Assembly: GCA_023525715.1 (NCBI GenBank)
Contig: CM042010.1
Coordinates: 79,175,894 to 79,239,893, forward strand
DNA length: 64,000 nucleotides
Direction of reading: 5' to 3'
DNA from: Cichorium intybus
Lineage: Eukaryota; Streptophyta; Magnoliopsida; Asterales; Asteraceae
Below the pieces are notes generated by a model that saw only the letters and a list, made by a program, of their open reading frames with translations, had not been told where the DNA came from and ran no database searches. Positions 19,889-33,800 of this stretch are shown here, piece after piece. The translations under genes and the position numbers were made by a program. Every line of letters starts with the position of its first letter. Positions within the stretch are counted from its first letter, which is position 1.

Positions 19889-22427
19889 TTATTGAAGAGT
19901 TGATCCATCTATCATTCCAAGTCCTCGAACGATTCTTGTGAATGCTTCTTCATTTAGGGCCTTTGTGAAGATATCTGCCAATTGTTCTGTAGTGTGAACA
20001 AAGTGCACCTCAATATTCCCCTCCTCAACATGACTTTTGATGAAGTGATAGCGAAGAGCTATATGCTTCGTCTTGGAATGTTGAACTGGATTGTGACATA
20101 TACGAATTGCACTTTGAGAGTCACAGAACAAAGGAATTTTTCTCATATTAATGGCATAGTCTTTCAATTGACTCTGAATCCAAATTATCTGCGAAGTACA
20201 CGCTACAGCTGCTACATAATTCAGCCTCTGCAGTGGAGATAGAGACACAAGTTTGTTTCTTGGATTGCCAGCTGATAAGTTTTCCATCTAAGAATTGACA
20301 ACCCCCCGAAGTGCTCTTGCGATCAATGAAATATCCCCCAAGATCGGAGTCTGAGTATGCTTGAATGTAGAAACCAAAGTTTGCTGGATACCACAGACCA
20401 TAAGCAGTAGTTCCATGAAGATATCGGAATATTGTCTTAACAGCAGCCAAGTGAGGTTCCCTTGGATCAGCCTGATACCTTGCACAATTGCAGACTTCAA
20501 ACATAATGTCAGGACGACTGGCTGTAAGATAGAGCAATGATCCAATCATGCTTTGGTATTGCTGTATGTCGGTTTTTGGTTTGTCCAAAGATGGATTTAA
20601 CCTTGTAACTGCAGGCAAAGGAACTTTTGCTTTGGAGCAGTTAGTCATTCCGAAGCGTTCAAGCAGACTCTTCGTATATTTTTGTTGATTGATGAATATC
20701 CCCTCCTTAGATTGTTTGATTTGTAAACCAAGAAAAAAGTTTATTTTTCCCATCATACTCATTTGAAATTTGCTTTTCATCAGTTTTTCAAAGTCTTTTG
20801 ACAAATTAGGGTCAGTAGATCCAAAGATTATGTCATCCACATAAATTTGGACTAACATCAAGTGAGATCCAACTTTCTTTCTAAAAAGTGTTGGATCTAC
20901 TGATCCCTGTTTGAAGATTGATTTTTTTAAAAATTTGGTCAAGGTTTCATACCAAGCTCTTGGAGCTTGTTTTAAACCATAGACTACTTTGTCTAGCACA
21001 TAACAATAATTCGGATGAGTTTTACTTTCAAAACCAGGTGGTTGTTCAACAAAAACGGTTTCCTCGAGATCACCATTCAGAAAAGCACATTTAACGTCCA
21101 TTTGATAGACATCAAAATTTTTGTGTGCAGCATAAGCTAAAAATATCCAAACTGATTCGAGTCTGGCAACAGGAGCAAAAGTTTCTTCATAATCAATCCC
21201 CTCCTGTTGACAGTAACCCTTGACAACCAACCTAGCTTTGTTCCGAACTACGTTTCCTTTGGTGTCTAGCTTGTTACGGTACACCCATTTGAGACCGACA
21301 ATTGAGGCATTTGCAGGTTTTGGAATTAGCCTCCAGACTTTGTTTCTTTCAAATTCTTCTAATTCCAATTGCATTGCTTCAATCCAGTCCGAGTGATCAA
21401 ATGCATCTTTGACGTTCTTAGGTTCTACCTTAGAGATAAAGACATTGAACATGCACAACTCTGAATTTTTGTTGAGATCTAATTGCTTTTGGTGAAGTTG
21501 TGCACGAGTCAGTACTTTATCTCGAACATCACCAATGACAAGTGATGGGGGAAGATTTTTCGTCCATTTGTCCAAAGGAGGATAGTTTGGATCAAAATCA
21601 GGAGGTCCTTCAGCATCGATGTCCTCAATGTCTGAGGGATATCCCGAAGTGGAGGGAAAATCACCCATTAGCAAGTGATTATTTGAATTTGTGTTGGTTT
21701 GTGGTGTGTGTATTTGTGAGGTTGAGTTTGATATGTGCTCCCCCTGGATGTTTGTTGGAGTTGAAGAAGTTGTAGCTTTATCCGAAGCGATTGTTGTGGC
21801 TGAATTCGGAGTCGCAATCTCTGGCTCCCCCTGGATTGTTGGATACATGGATATGATATTTGAAATTGACTGGGGAGTAGAGACAAGAGTGTTGGATCCT
21901 CTTGGACTGTTGGTTGATTCACCATTAGTCCTTAAATTTCCAGCACATCGGTTTGATGGCTCCCCCTCAACACTTACATTCTCCAAACTTTGATTAGATG
22001 ACTCTTCCTCAATAGAAGATGGTCTTTGTGTGCTGCTTGTAGAAGAGTCATCGGGTCCGTTTGTGAGCTTGGAGAGTTCGGACTCATGGTTGTCTGGTGC
22101 TCTGACTTCGGAGTCCACAACTCTTACAGGTTGGTCAAATAAAAGTGAGAAGTCTGTGTCGAATGTTGTGATTTGAGCAGCTTCTACAGCAGGGTTTGGA
22201 AAGATTGAAGACATAGGAAATGGATGTAGAGACTTCTTGATGTAGTAGTCATCAAACCTTAGATTAAAGGTTTCTTCGATTTTGCGAGTTTTCTTGTTCA
22301 TGACTCTGTAGGCTTTTGAGTCTTGAGAGTAACCAAGAAAGATGCCTTCGTTTGATTTGTTATCGAACTTGGTTAAGTGATCCTTCATGTTTAAGATAAA
22401 ACACCTACAACCAAAGATGTGAAGGAA
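19889..22427 (-). pseudogene. Copia pol, C-terminal part: reverse transcriptase and RNase H
   Basis: Converts element RNA to cDNA inside the particle. The RVT_2-type domain begins near SDWIEAMQLELEEFE and runs through KARLVVKGYCQQEG, MDVKCAFLNGDLEE, VYGLKQAPRAWYE and the catalytic YVDD (20832-20843). RNase H follows (SDSDLGGYFIDRKSTSGG, ISWQSKKQTCVSISTAEAE). A one-base insertion at about 20219 shifts the frame inside RNase H. The remainder (VAAVACTSQIIWIQSQL through KHIALRYHFIKSHVEEG and TEQLADIFTKAL) continues in another frame to the stop at 19889. The start of this segment is the in-frame TAA at 22428-22430 that cuts it from integrase. A Ser/Thr-rich linker lies between integrase and RT, as in SIRE elements. 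Confidence 0.92.
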
Positions 22428-23543
22428 TTACACATTTGGCTTTCTTCGGTTGAGTACTTCGTAAGGTGTAATATGGAATCTTTTGTGAATATAGGATCTG
22501 TTTTGAGTAAAGCATGCAGTAGAAATTGCTTCGGCCCAGAAGTACATGGGCAAATTTGCAAAGTTGAGCATTGTTCTTGCAGCTTCACACAGGGAGCGAT
22601 TTCTTCTTTCTACAACACCGTTTTGTTGAGGAGTGTAAGGTGCTGAGAAGTTGTGGTTTATCCCCTTTATCTTCAAGAATCCATCAAGAGTCTGATTTTT
22701 GAACTCCGAACCGTTGTCACTGTGCACAGTTCGGACTTTCTTGTTGAGCATCAATTCCATTTTCTATATAAAGTTGATGATTTCTTCAGCTGCATCGGAC
22801 TTGTTTCGGAGGAACATCACCCAAGTAAACCTTGAATAGTCATCAACAATAACCAGAATGTACTTCTTCTTTCCTATTGATTCTATTGCAGATGGTCCAC
22901 ACAAATCTATGTAAAGAACGGAAAGCGGTTCGGTGATTTTGGGGTTGATCACTGTAGGATGTCTTTGTTTTGTCTGCTTGCCATGTTCACATGCAGAGCA
23001 AAGAGAATCATTGTCAAATTTGAGAGCTGGCATGCCTCGAACCAAATCCATGGCCACCAACTTGTTCAGATCTTTGAAGTTCAGATGGGCAAGTCTTCGG
23101 TGCCATAACCAGCTGACATCGGAGTTGGCTTTGGAGAGAAGACATAGAGATTGCCTACCGGTCACTGGTTTCAGATTTAACAGAAACATAGATCCCTTCC
23201 TTTCTGATTTCAGTAAGACTTCGTTTGTTGCTTCTTTGGTGATTACACTCCCTTGGTTGTTGAAAGTTACAGTGTTTCCCGTTCCAACCACCAATTGAGA
23301 TATACTCACAAGATTATGTTTTAATCCTTCAACAAATGCCACTCGGTTGATAGTGAATTGGCCATTTGTTATTTTTCCATATCCCCGAATTGGACATGTT
23401 TCATTATTACCAAAGCGTACATTTCCAGCATCATCTAGATTCCTGTAATCCCTGAGATATTCCTTTCTCCCCGTCATATGTCTTGAGCAGCCACTGTCCA
23501 TGTACCATTTTGAGTCATACCGCTCATCAGACATAACCTGCAA
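22428..23543 (-). pseudogene. Copia pol, N-terminal part: protease and integrase
   Basis: The aspartic protease active site WYMDSGCSRHMTG lies at the start (about 23487-23505). It is followed by the GAG-pre-integrase zinc finger (WHRRLAHLN ... LCSACEHGK, HHCC pattern) and the integrase core. The DDE residues are visible in YIDLCGP, HSDNGSEF and NGVVERRN. Two in-frame stops interrupt it: TAG at 22764-22766, between INFI and KMELML, and TAA at 22428-22430, after RRKPNV. The sequence on either side of each continues in the same frame, so both are single-codon changes. The family role is polyprotein cleavage and cDNA integration. Confidence 0.92.
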
Positions 23544-26009
23544 TCAATCAAGAAGGAGTTGGTACCCATTCAATCTTGGGTCCTCAGGGTAAGCAAAGGA
23601 TTCTTGAATCCATTTTTCTACGGCCTCTTCAGAGATTTCATTTGCATTTAAATTAATCAAATTCTCCGAAGCCTCATGTGATGAGCATGATTCCGAAGGG
23701 TTTGAGCAGGATTCAGAAGAGTTTGTATTTGAAATTAATGAGTCCGAAGTGACTGACAGAGTGACAGACTTCGGAACCCATTTTTGAGTGGAAAATTTTG
23801 ATTTGGAGGATTTTGAAGATTTTGAGGTCTTTGTTTTTGCAGTTAGGTTTTCTTTAAGATCATTTCTTTTCCAATGTTGTTTTGGTATTTCTATTTTTGA
23901 CTTTGTTGAAATTGAACTACACAACGTAGAGGTACAAAGATACTCTTCGTATGCCAATTTAAAGTCATTTAATGAGAGATCCTTATCCTTGAATATTTCC
24001 AAATTGTTGTCCAGCCATTTGTGGAATGTATCTATCAGATTGTTTCCTTTTGAAAATGTTTTCTTCGTTGGTTTTCGAAATTTAGGATTTGGAAAGTTAG
24101 GTTTCGTTGGTGTAAAGGTTGGTTTTTCATTGCGATTTTTAACTTCTGAGATTTTTGTGCAAACAGGCTTTGTACCAGAAGTGGAAGCGATTGCTTCATT
24201 TTGTTTCGAATCTCTAAAAGGCGTTTTTCTTTTCACAAGATTTATGATTTGCTTGGTTTTTGAATTAACAATGGTGGGTTTTTGAGTTGGTTTTGAAGTC
24301 ACCAATGCTGATTTTGGTTTTTGTAGAACTTGTTTTGCAATTTTGTTTGTTGAAACTTTTGATTTTGAAATTTCATTTTCAGGATTATGTGAAAAAGGGA
24401 CACATTCATAGGATTCCATTAATTCTAATACATCCATCTTCGGAACTGTGGGTTTTTCCACAACCTGAATTTGTTTGTAGTTTCGATTAATGTAAATGTG
24501 ATCGTCGTTCTTGAGATTTAGTAAGTGTGACATGTTTTCGGGCACTTTCTCCTTTTCAAAACAAAGACGATTATATATGTTGTGGCCGTATAGTTCTTGT
24601 TTCCTTATATTTATTTTTACTTCCATTTTCTCATTTATTTCATTCTCAACCATTTTGGATGATGAGATAAATCCTTCATTTGTAACTGTGGAGTTATCCT
24701 TTTCAAGAAGTTTTTGCAATTCATTATCAATTAAGGATAATCCACCGGGTTTTACGAAAATTGAGTTTTTGAAGTAAGAAACCTTAGGATAGATACATGC
24801 CAAATGGACTAGCCTTTTTGAATTATCCTTGAGATATTGATCGTAAGAGACAGATTCATCTGTGATTTGAAGTTTAAAATTTGATGTTTCTTTGGTTTCA
24901 AGAGTTTTTGATTCACAGTTCATTTTTGTTTTTCCTTTGTCCACCGAAGACATTTGTGAGATGTCTTCGGAGGTCGATTCGGATATGGAGGATGACTTTA
25001 ACAAAATCAAAGAGGAACAATCAATCTCCTCCATGTCCGAATCACTTTTAGAATCCTTTTCAGACAAGTTATTGTCAATTTCTTTTTCTTCTGTTTCAAT
25101 TTGAGGTACAGCCTTATTCAGGATTGGAATTTCTTGAGGCAAAATTTTCAACAATTTATCAGCAGTTAGATGTTTTTCCACAGATATCAGGCCATGTTTA
25201 TATGATGGATTAGTAACTTCGGAGCCTGATACTATGGATTCGCATTCATAAGATATACTATCGACTTCCTTTAATTTAAACTCAATAAAAGGCAATAGTT
25301 GTCTATGCTGGATATTACAAACATCGGCTGAATGATAAATTCTCGTAATATGCGCATATAATCGTTTGGCTGTTTCACAAAATATGTTTCTCTGTCTTAA
25401 GATTACATCATGATTGTTTAAAAATTTTTCTCTATTCTCTTCTAACAAGGAGATTCTAAGATTAGATTTCTCTAATGCTAGCTTCAGGTTCTCTACTCTC
25501 TCCCTTAAGCTTAGAAGCTCCTGTTCACTGAGTATTTCCCTATTTTTGGCATCAATGAGTAATTTATGCATGACAGAACAATCACGAGTTATTTCACTTA
25601 TAATGGGAGCAGATTGAGAAGTAGGAATCTTAAAAGATGAAAGAAGTTTTGATACCTGTTCTGGGATTGTCAAACGGTTGTCATTTGCCATCAAGCACAC
25701 TTCCTCATCATCATCAGAAGAGTCTTCATCCCAAGTCTTCGGAGTATCAGCAGCAGTTATTTCCAGTCCCTCTGAAGTCACAAACCCAAGACCCGCAGTT
25801 GCTTCAATCTTCATCCATTTCTCTTCATTCAACTTCTCCGAAGTGTCTTGTAGAAAGCTCTTATCGACATCATAGGCCATGAAAGCACTATGAGATGGCT
25901 TTCTCACTTCGTCATCATCTAAATCTGAAGACCAAACTTGATATGATCCTTGACGATCATCAGCAGCCATTAAGGCTAGGTCTTTGGTCCTTACTCTAAC
26001 TTCCTCCAT
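23544..26009 (-). pseudogene. Copia gag C-terminal extension / gag-pol linker
   Basis: About 820 codons link the zinc knuckle to protease. The start region reads on from the gag knuckle in a second frame (DEAYYARKMEEVRVRTKD), so a one-base shift at about 26030-26036 separates it from gag. The body is rich in Ser, Lys and Glu, with a likely coiled coil at about residues 155-215 (EQELLSLRERVENLKLALEK), which fits the long, coiled-coil-forming gag known in Sireviruses. It ends PRLNGYQLLLD and a TGA at 23544-23546, and the protease follows in the same frame. Whether this TGA is a mutation or a programmed readthrough site cannot be told from one copy. Confidence 0.8.
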
Positions 26010-27144
26010 TTTTCTTGCGTAATAGGCTTCGTCCTTTACTTGAGGTTTCTAATTCGTTTTGCTTCCGAAGCATGCAGTCCTTTGCAAAATGATTCTTGCC
26101 ATGACAATAATTGCAATCATAACCAGAATCACCTGAGATTTTCTTCTCTTCGGACTTCTCTTTGGATAACTCCGAAGTCGGTTTTTCAGAAGGCTTCGGA
26201 GTTGACAGTTTCAAGTTATCCTCCTTCGGAGTGTATATTTCAGGTTTGGGCTTGGAGTTGAAGTTTGATTTGTTAAAGTTTTTCACAAATGGCTTTCCAG
26301 AATTGTTTTTGAAGAATGGTTTCTTGAATCTTCGATTGTTGGCGGCATAGAGAGCAACAGTGTCTCCATTATCATCTACCATGTAGGCAGTAACGTCTTC
26401 ATCACTTGATTCTTCCTCTTCTTTTGACACGAGAGCTAGTGGTCCAGAACTAGCCATTTCACTTCTTCCACCTACCACATCGGGTTCATGTGATTTTAAT
26501 AGATGGTATAGGGCAGCCAGCTTGTATTTCTCAATATTCTCATAGGATTTGACCATGAGCATGATTGGTCTCCATTCCTTGCGAAGACTGTAGAGAAATT
26601 TGATATTTATCTCTTGTTGGCTTCTTGTTTCTCCATATTTATCGAGTGTGTAAATCATGTTGCTCAAACGTTCATAGCAGGCTTCCAAGGACTCATTTTC
26701 TTCTTGCTTAAAGTTCCCGAAGTCTGCAAGGATTTCTTGAACTTTGCTAGTATGAAGAATTTTATATCCTCCGAAACAGAGTTCGAGATTGTCCCACATC
26801 TCTTTTGCAGATTTTGCATCAGCAATGTGGTGGCTGACATCGGGACCCAAGCCACTTCTCAGTTCGCGCATGGCTCTCTCGTCGTTTTCAAGCTTTTTCA
26901 TATCTGCAGCATTAAGAACAACAGCTTCTTCTCCGTCAGGAACAACGAATCGACCAGCAATGTCAGTGTTTGGACCTTCAGTCACAGACCACCATAGATC
27001 TTTGTCCAGTCCTATGAGGTAATCCTTCATTCGACCAGCCCAATAATCGTAGTAAGAAGTTACTAGAACAGGGGCCTTCGTTGCCGAACCGATGAGGTTG
27101 GCATAGTTAAGCATATTAGCATAAGTTGCTGTGGAATCAGTCAT
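25996..27144 (-). pseudogene. Copia gag (UBN2-type) with CCHC zinc knuckle
   Basis: The nucleocapsid precursor packages element RNA. The ATG at 27144 (MTDSTATYANMLNYANL) is chosen because the upstream open frame has only a TTG. A UBN2-type gag domain covers most of the N-terminal half (YYDYWAGRMKDYLI, AKEMWDNLELCFGG, LEACYERLSNMI, FLYSLRKEWRP). A zinc knuckle CNYCHGKNHFAKDC near the C-terminus has the CX2CX4HX4C spacing. The frame then shifts by one base (about 26030-26036) and terminates at 25996, whereas related copia proteins run straight on. The 5' leader and PBS lie directly upstream. Confidence 0.9.
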
Positions 27145-27304
27145 CTTGATGTATTTCAACAGGATCTTTTCAGTAAAAACGGGTGGTAGAGATTTGCAAC
27201 AGATGCGGAAGACTAAATCTGAGAATCGATTCAGATTTAGAGCTGAAGCAAACGAAATTGAACTCTATCAACAGGTTTTTGAGCTGACTCGCTCTGATAC
27301 CACT
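27145..27304 (-). other. 5' leader and primer-binding site of the copia element
   Basis: TGGTATCAGAGC (minus strand, 27291-27302) matches initiator-Met tRNA and lies two bases from the 5' LTR end. About 146 bp of leader follow before the gag ATG. Confidence 0.93.
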
Positions 27305-27814
27305 TGTTAGGTGTTGAAATATGAGATTAGATGAACTAATATAGATATGGAATCAATTACACAATCAATCATACAATGACAATGCAACAGAGCTCAATTA
27401 AACAATAAGATATGAATAACATGTGCCGAATGATTTGATTAGAACATGGTTTTACAATTGGGTTTTCTATCTTGGAGATATACAATTCTCGTAAGTTAAT
27501 CTCGTAATCTCACATTGGACACGGTATGGTATCACTGATATTTATACTGAATCAGTGATACCAATAGTACACCTTTTACAGAGAATATCCTATCAGTGTA
27601 CTAGCCAATAGGATAGAAGATTCATGCAACACGTATTGTACTATACGCGTGCACACAAAAGACAAGATGATAGACTGTCAAGACTTCGGATCCTCTATGC
27701 ATTGCACTTCGGAGTCTTTAGACTTCGGTGTCTTCTCTTGTTTATTTACTTCGGGGTTTTCTTCAAGGGTAGGACTTCGGATGTATTAGCACTTCATCAC
27801 AAAATATCTCAACA
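27305..27814 (-). mobile_element. 5' LTR of the copia element (full length)
   Basis: 510 bp, from TGTTAGGTG to CTCAACA on the + strand. It retains the 151 bp missing from the partner and has more intact CTTCGG motifs (GCACTTCGGAGTC, GACTTCGGTG, ACTTCGGGG, GACTTCGGATG) than the 3' LTR. Confidence 0.92.
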
Positions 27815-27819
27815 CCCTT

Positions 27820-30800
27820 TCTATGGTCCATAACCCATCGCAACCCTGTATAATGGTCCATAACCATAACAACCCTTCATAATGGTCCATAACCCATACA
27901 AACCTTCATAATAGTCCATAAACCATCACAACCCTTCATATTTGACCATAATCCATCACAACCCTTCATAATTGACCATAACCTATCACAATCCTTCTTT
28001 TGGTCCATAACCCAGCACAACCCTTTTAATGGTCCATAAACCATCAGAACCCTTCATAATTAACCATAACCAATCACAGCACTTCATAATGGTCCGTAAC
28101 ACATCGCAACCCTGCATAATGGTCCATAACCACAACATACCTTCATAATGGTCCATAACCCATACAAACCTTCATAATGGTCCTTAACCCATCACAACCC
28201 TTCATAATGGTCCATAACCCAACACAACCCTTTCTATGGTCCATAGCCCATCACAACCCTTTCTATGGTCCATAACCTATCACAACTATTTATAATGGTG
28301 AATAACCCTTCATAATCCTTCATAATGGTTCATAACCCATCACAACCTTCATAATAGTACATAATCCATACAACCCTTCATAATCCTTCATAATGGTTCA
28401 TAACCCATCACAATCCTTCATAATTAAGCATAACCTATCACAACCCTTCATAATGGTCCATAACCTAACACAACCCTTTCTATGGTCTATAACCCAAAAC
28501 AACCCTTCTTAATTGACCATAACCTATCACAACCCTTCATAATGGTCAATAACCCATCATAATCCTTCATAATGGTTCATAACCCATCACGACCTTCATA
28601 ATAGTACATAACACATACAACCCTTCATAATGGTCAATAACCCATCAGAACCCTTTCTTATGGACCATAAGCCATCACAACCCTTTCTATGGTACATAAC
28701 CCATCATAACCCTGCATAATGGTCCATAACCATATTCATAATGGTTCATGACCCATACAAACCTTCATAATAGTCCATAACCTATCACAACCCTTCATAA
28801 TTGACCATAACCCATCACAACCACTCATAATTCACAATAACCCATCACAACCCTTCCTATGGTCCATAACCAGCACAACCCTTTCTATGGTCCATAACCC
28901 ATCACAACCCTCCATAATTAACCATAACCCACCACAAACACGTTATTATGGTCCATAACACATCGCAACCCCGCATAACGGTCCATAACCATAACAACCT
29001 TACATAATGGTCCATAACCCTTACAAACCTTCATAATGGTCCAGAACCCATCACAACCCTTCATAATGGTCCATAACCAAACACAACCCTTTCTATGGTC
29101 TATAACCCGTCACAACTCTTCATAATTTACCATAACCTATCACAACCCCTCATAATGGTCCATAACCCATCATAACCTTTCATAGTGGTTCATAACCCAT
29201 CATAACCTTCATAATGGTCCATAACCCATCACAACCCTTTATAATGGTCCATAACCCATCACAACCCTTCATAATTTAGCATAACCTATCAGAACCCTTC
29301 ATAATGATGCATAACCCAACATAACCCTTACTAAGGTCCATAACCCATAACAACCCTTCATAATCGAGCATAACCTATCACAACCCTTCATAATGGTCAA
29401 TAACCCATCATAATCCTTCATAATGGTTCATAACCCATCACAACCTTCATAAAAGTACATAACCCATACAACCTTTCATAACGGTCCATAACCCATCACA
29501 ACCCTTTATATGGTCCATAACCTATCCCAACCCTGCATAATGGTCCATAAGCATAACAACCCTTCATAATGGTCCATAACCCATACAAACCTTCATAATA
29601 GTCCATAACCCATCACAACCCTTCATAATTAACCATAACCCATCACAACCTTCATAATTGACCATAACCCATCACAAACCTTCCTATGGTCCATAACCCA
29701 GAACAACCCTTTGTATGGTCCATAACCCATCACAACCCTTCATAATTAACCATAACCCATCACAACACTTCATAATGGTCTATAACATATAGCAACCCTG
29801 AATAATGGTCTATAACAAATAGCAACCCTTTCTATGGTCCATAACCATAACAACCCTTCATAATAGTCCACAACCCATACAAATCTTCATAATCTATAAC
29901 CCATCATAACCCTTCATAATGGTCCATAACCTAACACAACCCTTTCTATGGTCCATAATCTATCACAACTCTTCATAATTGACCCTAACCTATCACAACC
30001 CCTCATAATGGTCCATAACCCATCATAACCCTTCTTAGTGGTCCATAACCCATTAGAACGTTCATTATGGTCCATAACCCATCACAACCATTTATAATGC
30101 TCCATAACCCATCAAAACCTTTATAATGGTCCAAAACCCATCAAAACCCCATATAATTGTCCATCACCCATCACAACCCTTCATAATTGAGCATAACCCA
30201 TCACTACGCTTCATAATGGTCCATAACCCAACACAACCCTTTCTATGGTCGATAACCCAAAATAACCCTTCATAATTGACCATCACCTATCATAACCCTT
30301 CATAATGGTCCATAACCCATACAAACCTTCATAATAGTCCATAAACCATCACAACCCTTCATAATTGAGCATAACCCATCACAACCTTCATAATTGACTA
30401 CAACCCATCACAACCCTTCTTATGGTCCATAACCCAGCACAACCCTTTTAATGGTACATAAACCATCACAACCCTTCATAATTAACCATAACCCATCACA
30501 GCACTTCATAACGGTCCGTAACACATCGCAACGCTGCATAATGGTCCATAACCATAACTAACCTTCATAATGGTCCCTAACCCATACAAACCTTCATAAT
30601 GGTCCTTAACCCATCACAACCCTTCATAATGGTCCATAACCCAAGACAATCCTTTCTGCGGTCCATAACCCATCACAACCCTTTCTATGGTCCATAACCT
30701 TTCACAACTCTTTATAATGGTGAATAACCCCTCGTAATCCTTCATAATGGTTCATAAGCCATCACAACCTTCATAATTGACCATAACCTATCACAACCTT

Positions 30801-33800
30801 TCATAACGTTGAATAACCCATCATAATCCTTCATAATGGTTCATAACCCATCACAACCTTCATAATAGTACATAATCCATACAACCTTTCATAACGGTCC
30901 ATAACCCATCACAACCCTTTCTAATGGTCCATAACCCATCACAACCCTTTCTATGGTCCACAACCCATCGCAACCCTGCATAATGGTCCGTATCCATAAC
31001 AACCTTTCATAATGGTCCCTAACTCATACAAACCTTCATAATAGTCCATAACCCATCACAACCCTTCATAATTGACCAAAACCGATCACATCCCTTCATG
31101 ATTGACTATAACCCATCACAACCCTTCCAATGATCAATAACCCAGCACACAACCCTTTCTGTGGTCCATAACCGATCACAATCCTTCATAATTAACCATA
31201 ACATATCACAACAATTTATAATGGTCCATAACACATCGCAACCCCACATAATGGTCCATAACCATAACAACCCTTCATAATGGTCCATAACCCTTACACA
31301 CCTTCATAATGGTCCATAACCCATCACAACCCTTCATAATGGTCCATAACCCAATACAACCCTTTCTAAGGTCCATAACCCATCACAACTCTTCATAATT
31401 TACCATAACCTATCACAACCCCTCATAATGGTCCGTAACCCATCATAACCCTTCATAGTGGCCCATAACCCATCACAACCTTCATAGTGGTCCATAACCC
31501 ATCACAACCCTTCATAATAGTCCATAACCCATCACAACCCGTCATAATAGACCATAACCCATCACAACCTTCATAATTCACCATAACCCATCACAACCCT
31601 TCCTATGGTCTATAACCCAGCACAACCCTTTCTACGTTCCATAACCCATCACAACCCTTCATAATTAACCATAACCCATCACAACACTTCATAATGGTCT
31701 ATAACACATAGCAACCCTTAATAATGGTCTATAACACATAGCAGCCCTTTCTATGGTCCATAACCATAACAACCCTTCATAATGGTCCATAACCCATACA
31801 AATCTTCATAATGGTCCATAACCCATCATAACCCTTCATAATGGTCCATAACCCAACACAACCTTTTCTATGGCCATAATCTATCACAACTCTTCATAAG
31901 TGACCATCACCTATCACAACCCCTCATAATGGTCCATAACCCATGATAACCCTTCTTAGTGGTCGATAACCCATTAGAACCTTCATAATGGTCCATAACC
32001 CATCACAACCATTTATAATGCTCCATAACCCATCAAAACCTTTATAATGGTCCATAACCCATCACAACCCCTTATAATTCTCCATAACCCATCACAACCC
32101 TTCATAATTGAGCATAACCCATAACAAGGCTTCATAATGGTCCATAACCCAACACAACCCTTTCTATGGTCCACAACCCATAATAACCCTTCATAATTGA
32201 CCATAACCTATCATAACCCTTCATAATGGTCAATAACCTATCCTAATCCTTCATAATGGATCATAACCCATCACAACCTTCATAATAGTACATAACCCAC
32301 ACAACCCTTCATAATGATCCATAACCCATCACAACCCTTTCTTATGGTCCATAACCGAACACAACCCTTTCAATGGTCCATAACATATCGCAACCCTACA
32401 TAATGGTCCATAACCATAACAACCCTTCATAATGGTCCATAATCCATACAAACCTTCATAATAGTCCATAAACTATCACAACCCTTCATAATTGACCATA
32501 ACCCATCACAACCCTTCATAATTGACCACAACCCATCACAACCCTTCCTATGGTCCATAACCCAGCACAACCCTTTTAATGGTCCATAAACCATCACAAC
32601 CCTTCATAATTAACCATAACCCATCACAGCACTTCATAATAGTCCGTAACACACCGTAACCCTGCATAATTGTCCATAACCATAACAAACCTTCATAATG
32701 GTCCATCACCTATACAAACCTTCATAATAGTTCATAACCCATACAACCCTTCATAACGGTCCATAACCCATCACAACCCTTTCTTATGGTCCATAACCCA
32801 TCAGAACCCTTTCTATGGTACATAACCTATCGCAACCCTGCGTAATGGTCCATAACCATAACAACCCTTCATAATGGTCCATAACCTATACAAACCTTCA
32901 TAATAGTCCATAACCCATCACAACCCTTCATAATTGACCATAACCCATCACAACCCTTCATAATTGACCATAACCATCACAACCCTTCCTATGGTCCATA
33001 ACCCAACACAACCCTTTCTATGGTCCATAACCCATCACAACCCTTCATAATTAACCATAAACCATCACAAACACTTTATTATGGTCCATAACACATCGTA
33101 ACCCTACATAATGGTCCATAATCATAACAACCTTTCATAATGGTCCATAACCCTTTCAAACCTTCATAATGGTCCATAACCCATCACAACCCTTCATAAT
33201 GGTCCATAACCCATCACAACTCTTCATAATTTACCACAACCTATCACAACCCCTCATAATGGTCCATAACCCATCATAACCCTTCATAGTGGTCCATAAC
33301 CCATCACAACCTTCATAATGGTCTATAACCCATCATAACCCTTTATAATGGTCCATAACCCATCACAACCCTTCATAATTGAGCATAACCCATCGCAACC
33401 CTTCATAATGGTGCATAACCCAACACAACCCTTACTAAGGTCTATAACCCATAACAACCCTTCATAATCGACCATAGCCTATCACAACCCTTCATAATGC
33501 TCAATAACCCATCATAATCCTTCATAATGGTTCATAACCCATCACAACCATGATAAAAGTACATAACCCTTACAACCTTTCATAACGGTCCATAACCCAT
33601 CACAACCCTTTCTAATGGTCCATAACCCATCACAACCCTTTCTATGGTCCATAACCCATCGCAACCCTCCATAATGGTTTAAAAGCATAACAACCCTTCA
33701 TAATAGTCCATAACCCATACATACCTTCATAATAGTCCATAACCCATCACAACCCTTCATAATAGACCATAACCCATCACAACCTTCATAATTAACCATA

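Larger units (their letters stand above)
14344..27814 (-). mobile_element. Complete SIRE/Sirevirus-like Ty1/copia retrotransposon
   Basis: LTRs at 14344-14702 and 27305-27814 with target duplication CCCTT (14339-14343 and 27815-27819) in satellite. The element is on the minus strand: 5' LTR at right, PBS 27291-27302, gag, pol in copia order (protease, integrase, RT, RNase H), a 2-kb spacer, a third large ORF, then the polypurine tract and 3' LTR. Length is 13.5 kb. The large gag with a charged, coiled-coil-forming extension, the extra 3' ORF and the inverted motifs in noncoding parts fit the SIRE/Maximus lineage. Gag-pol has three in-frame stops and two frameshifts, so this copy is not autonomous. 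About nine differences separate the alignable parts of the LTRs by eye. Confidence 0.85.
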
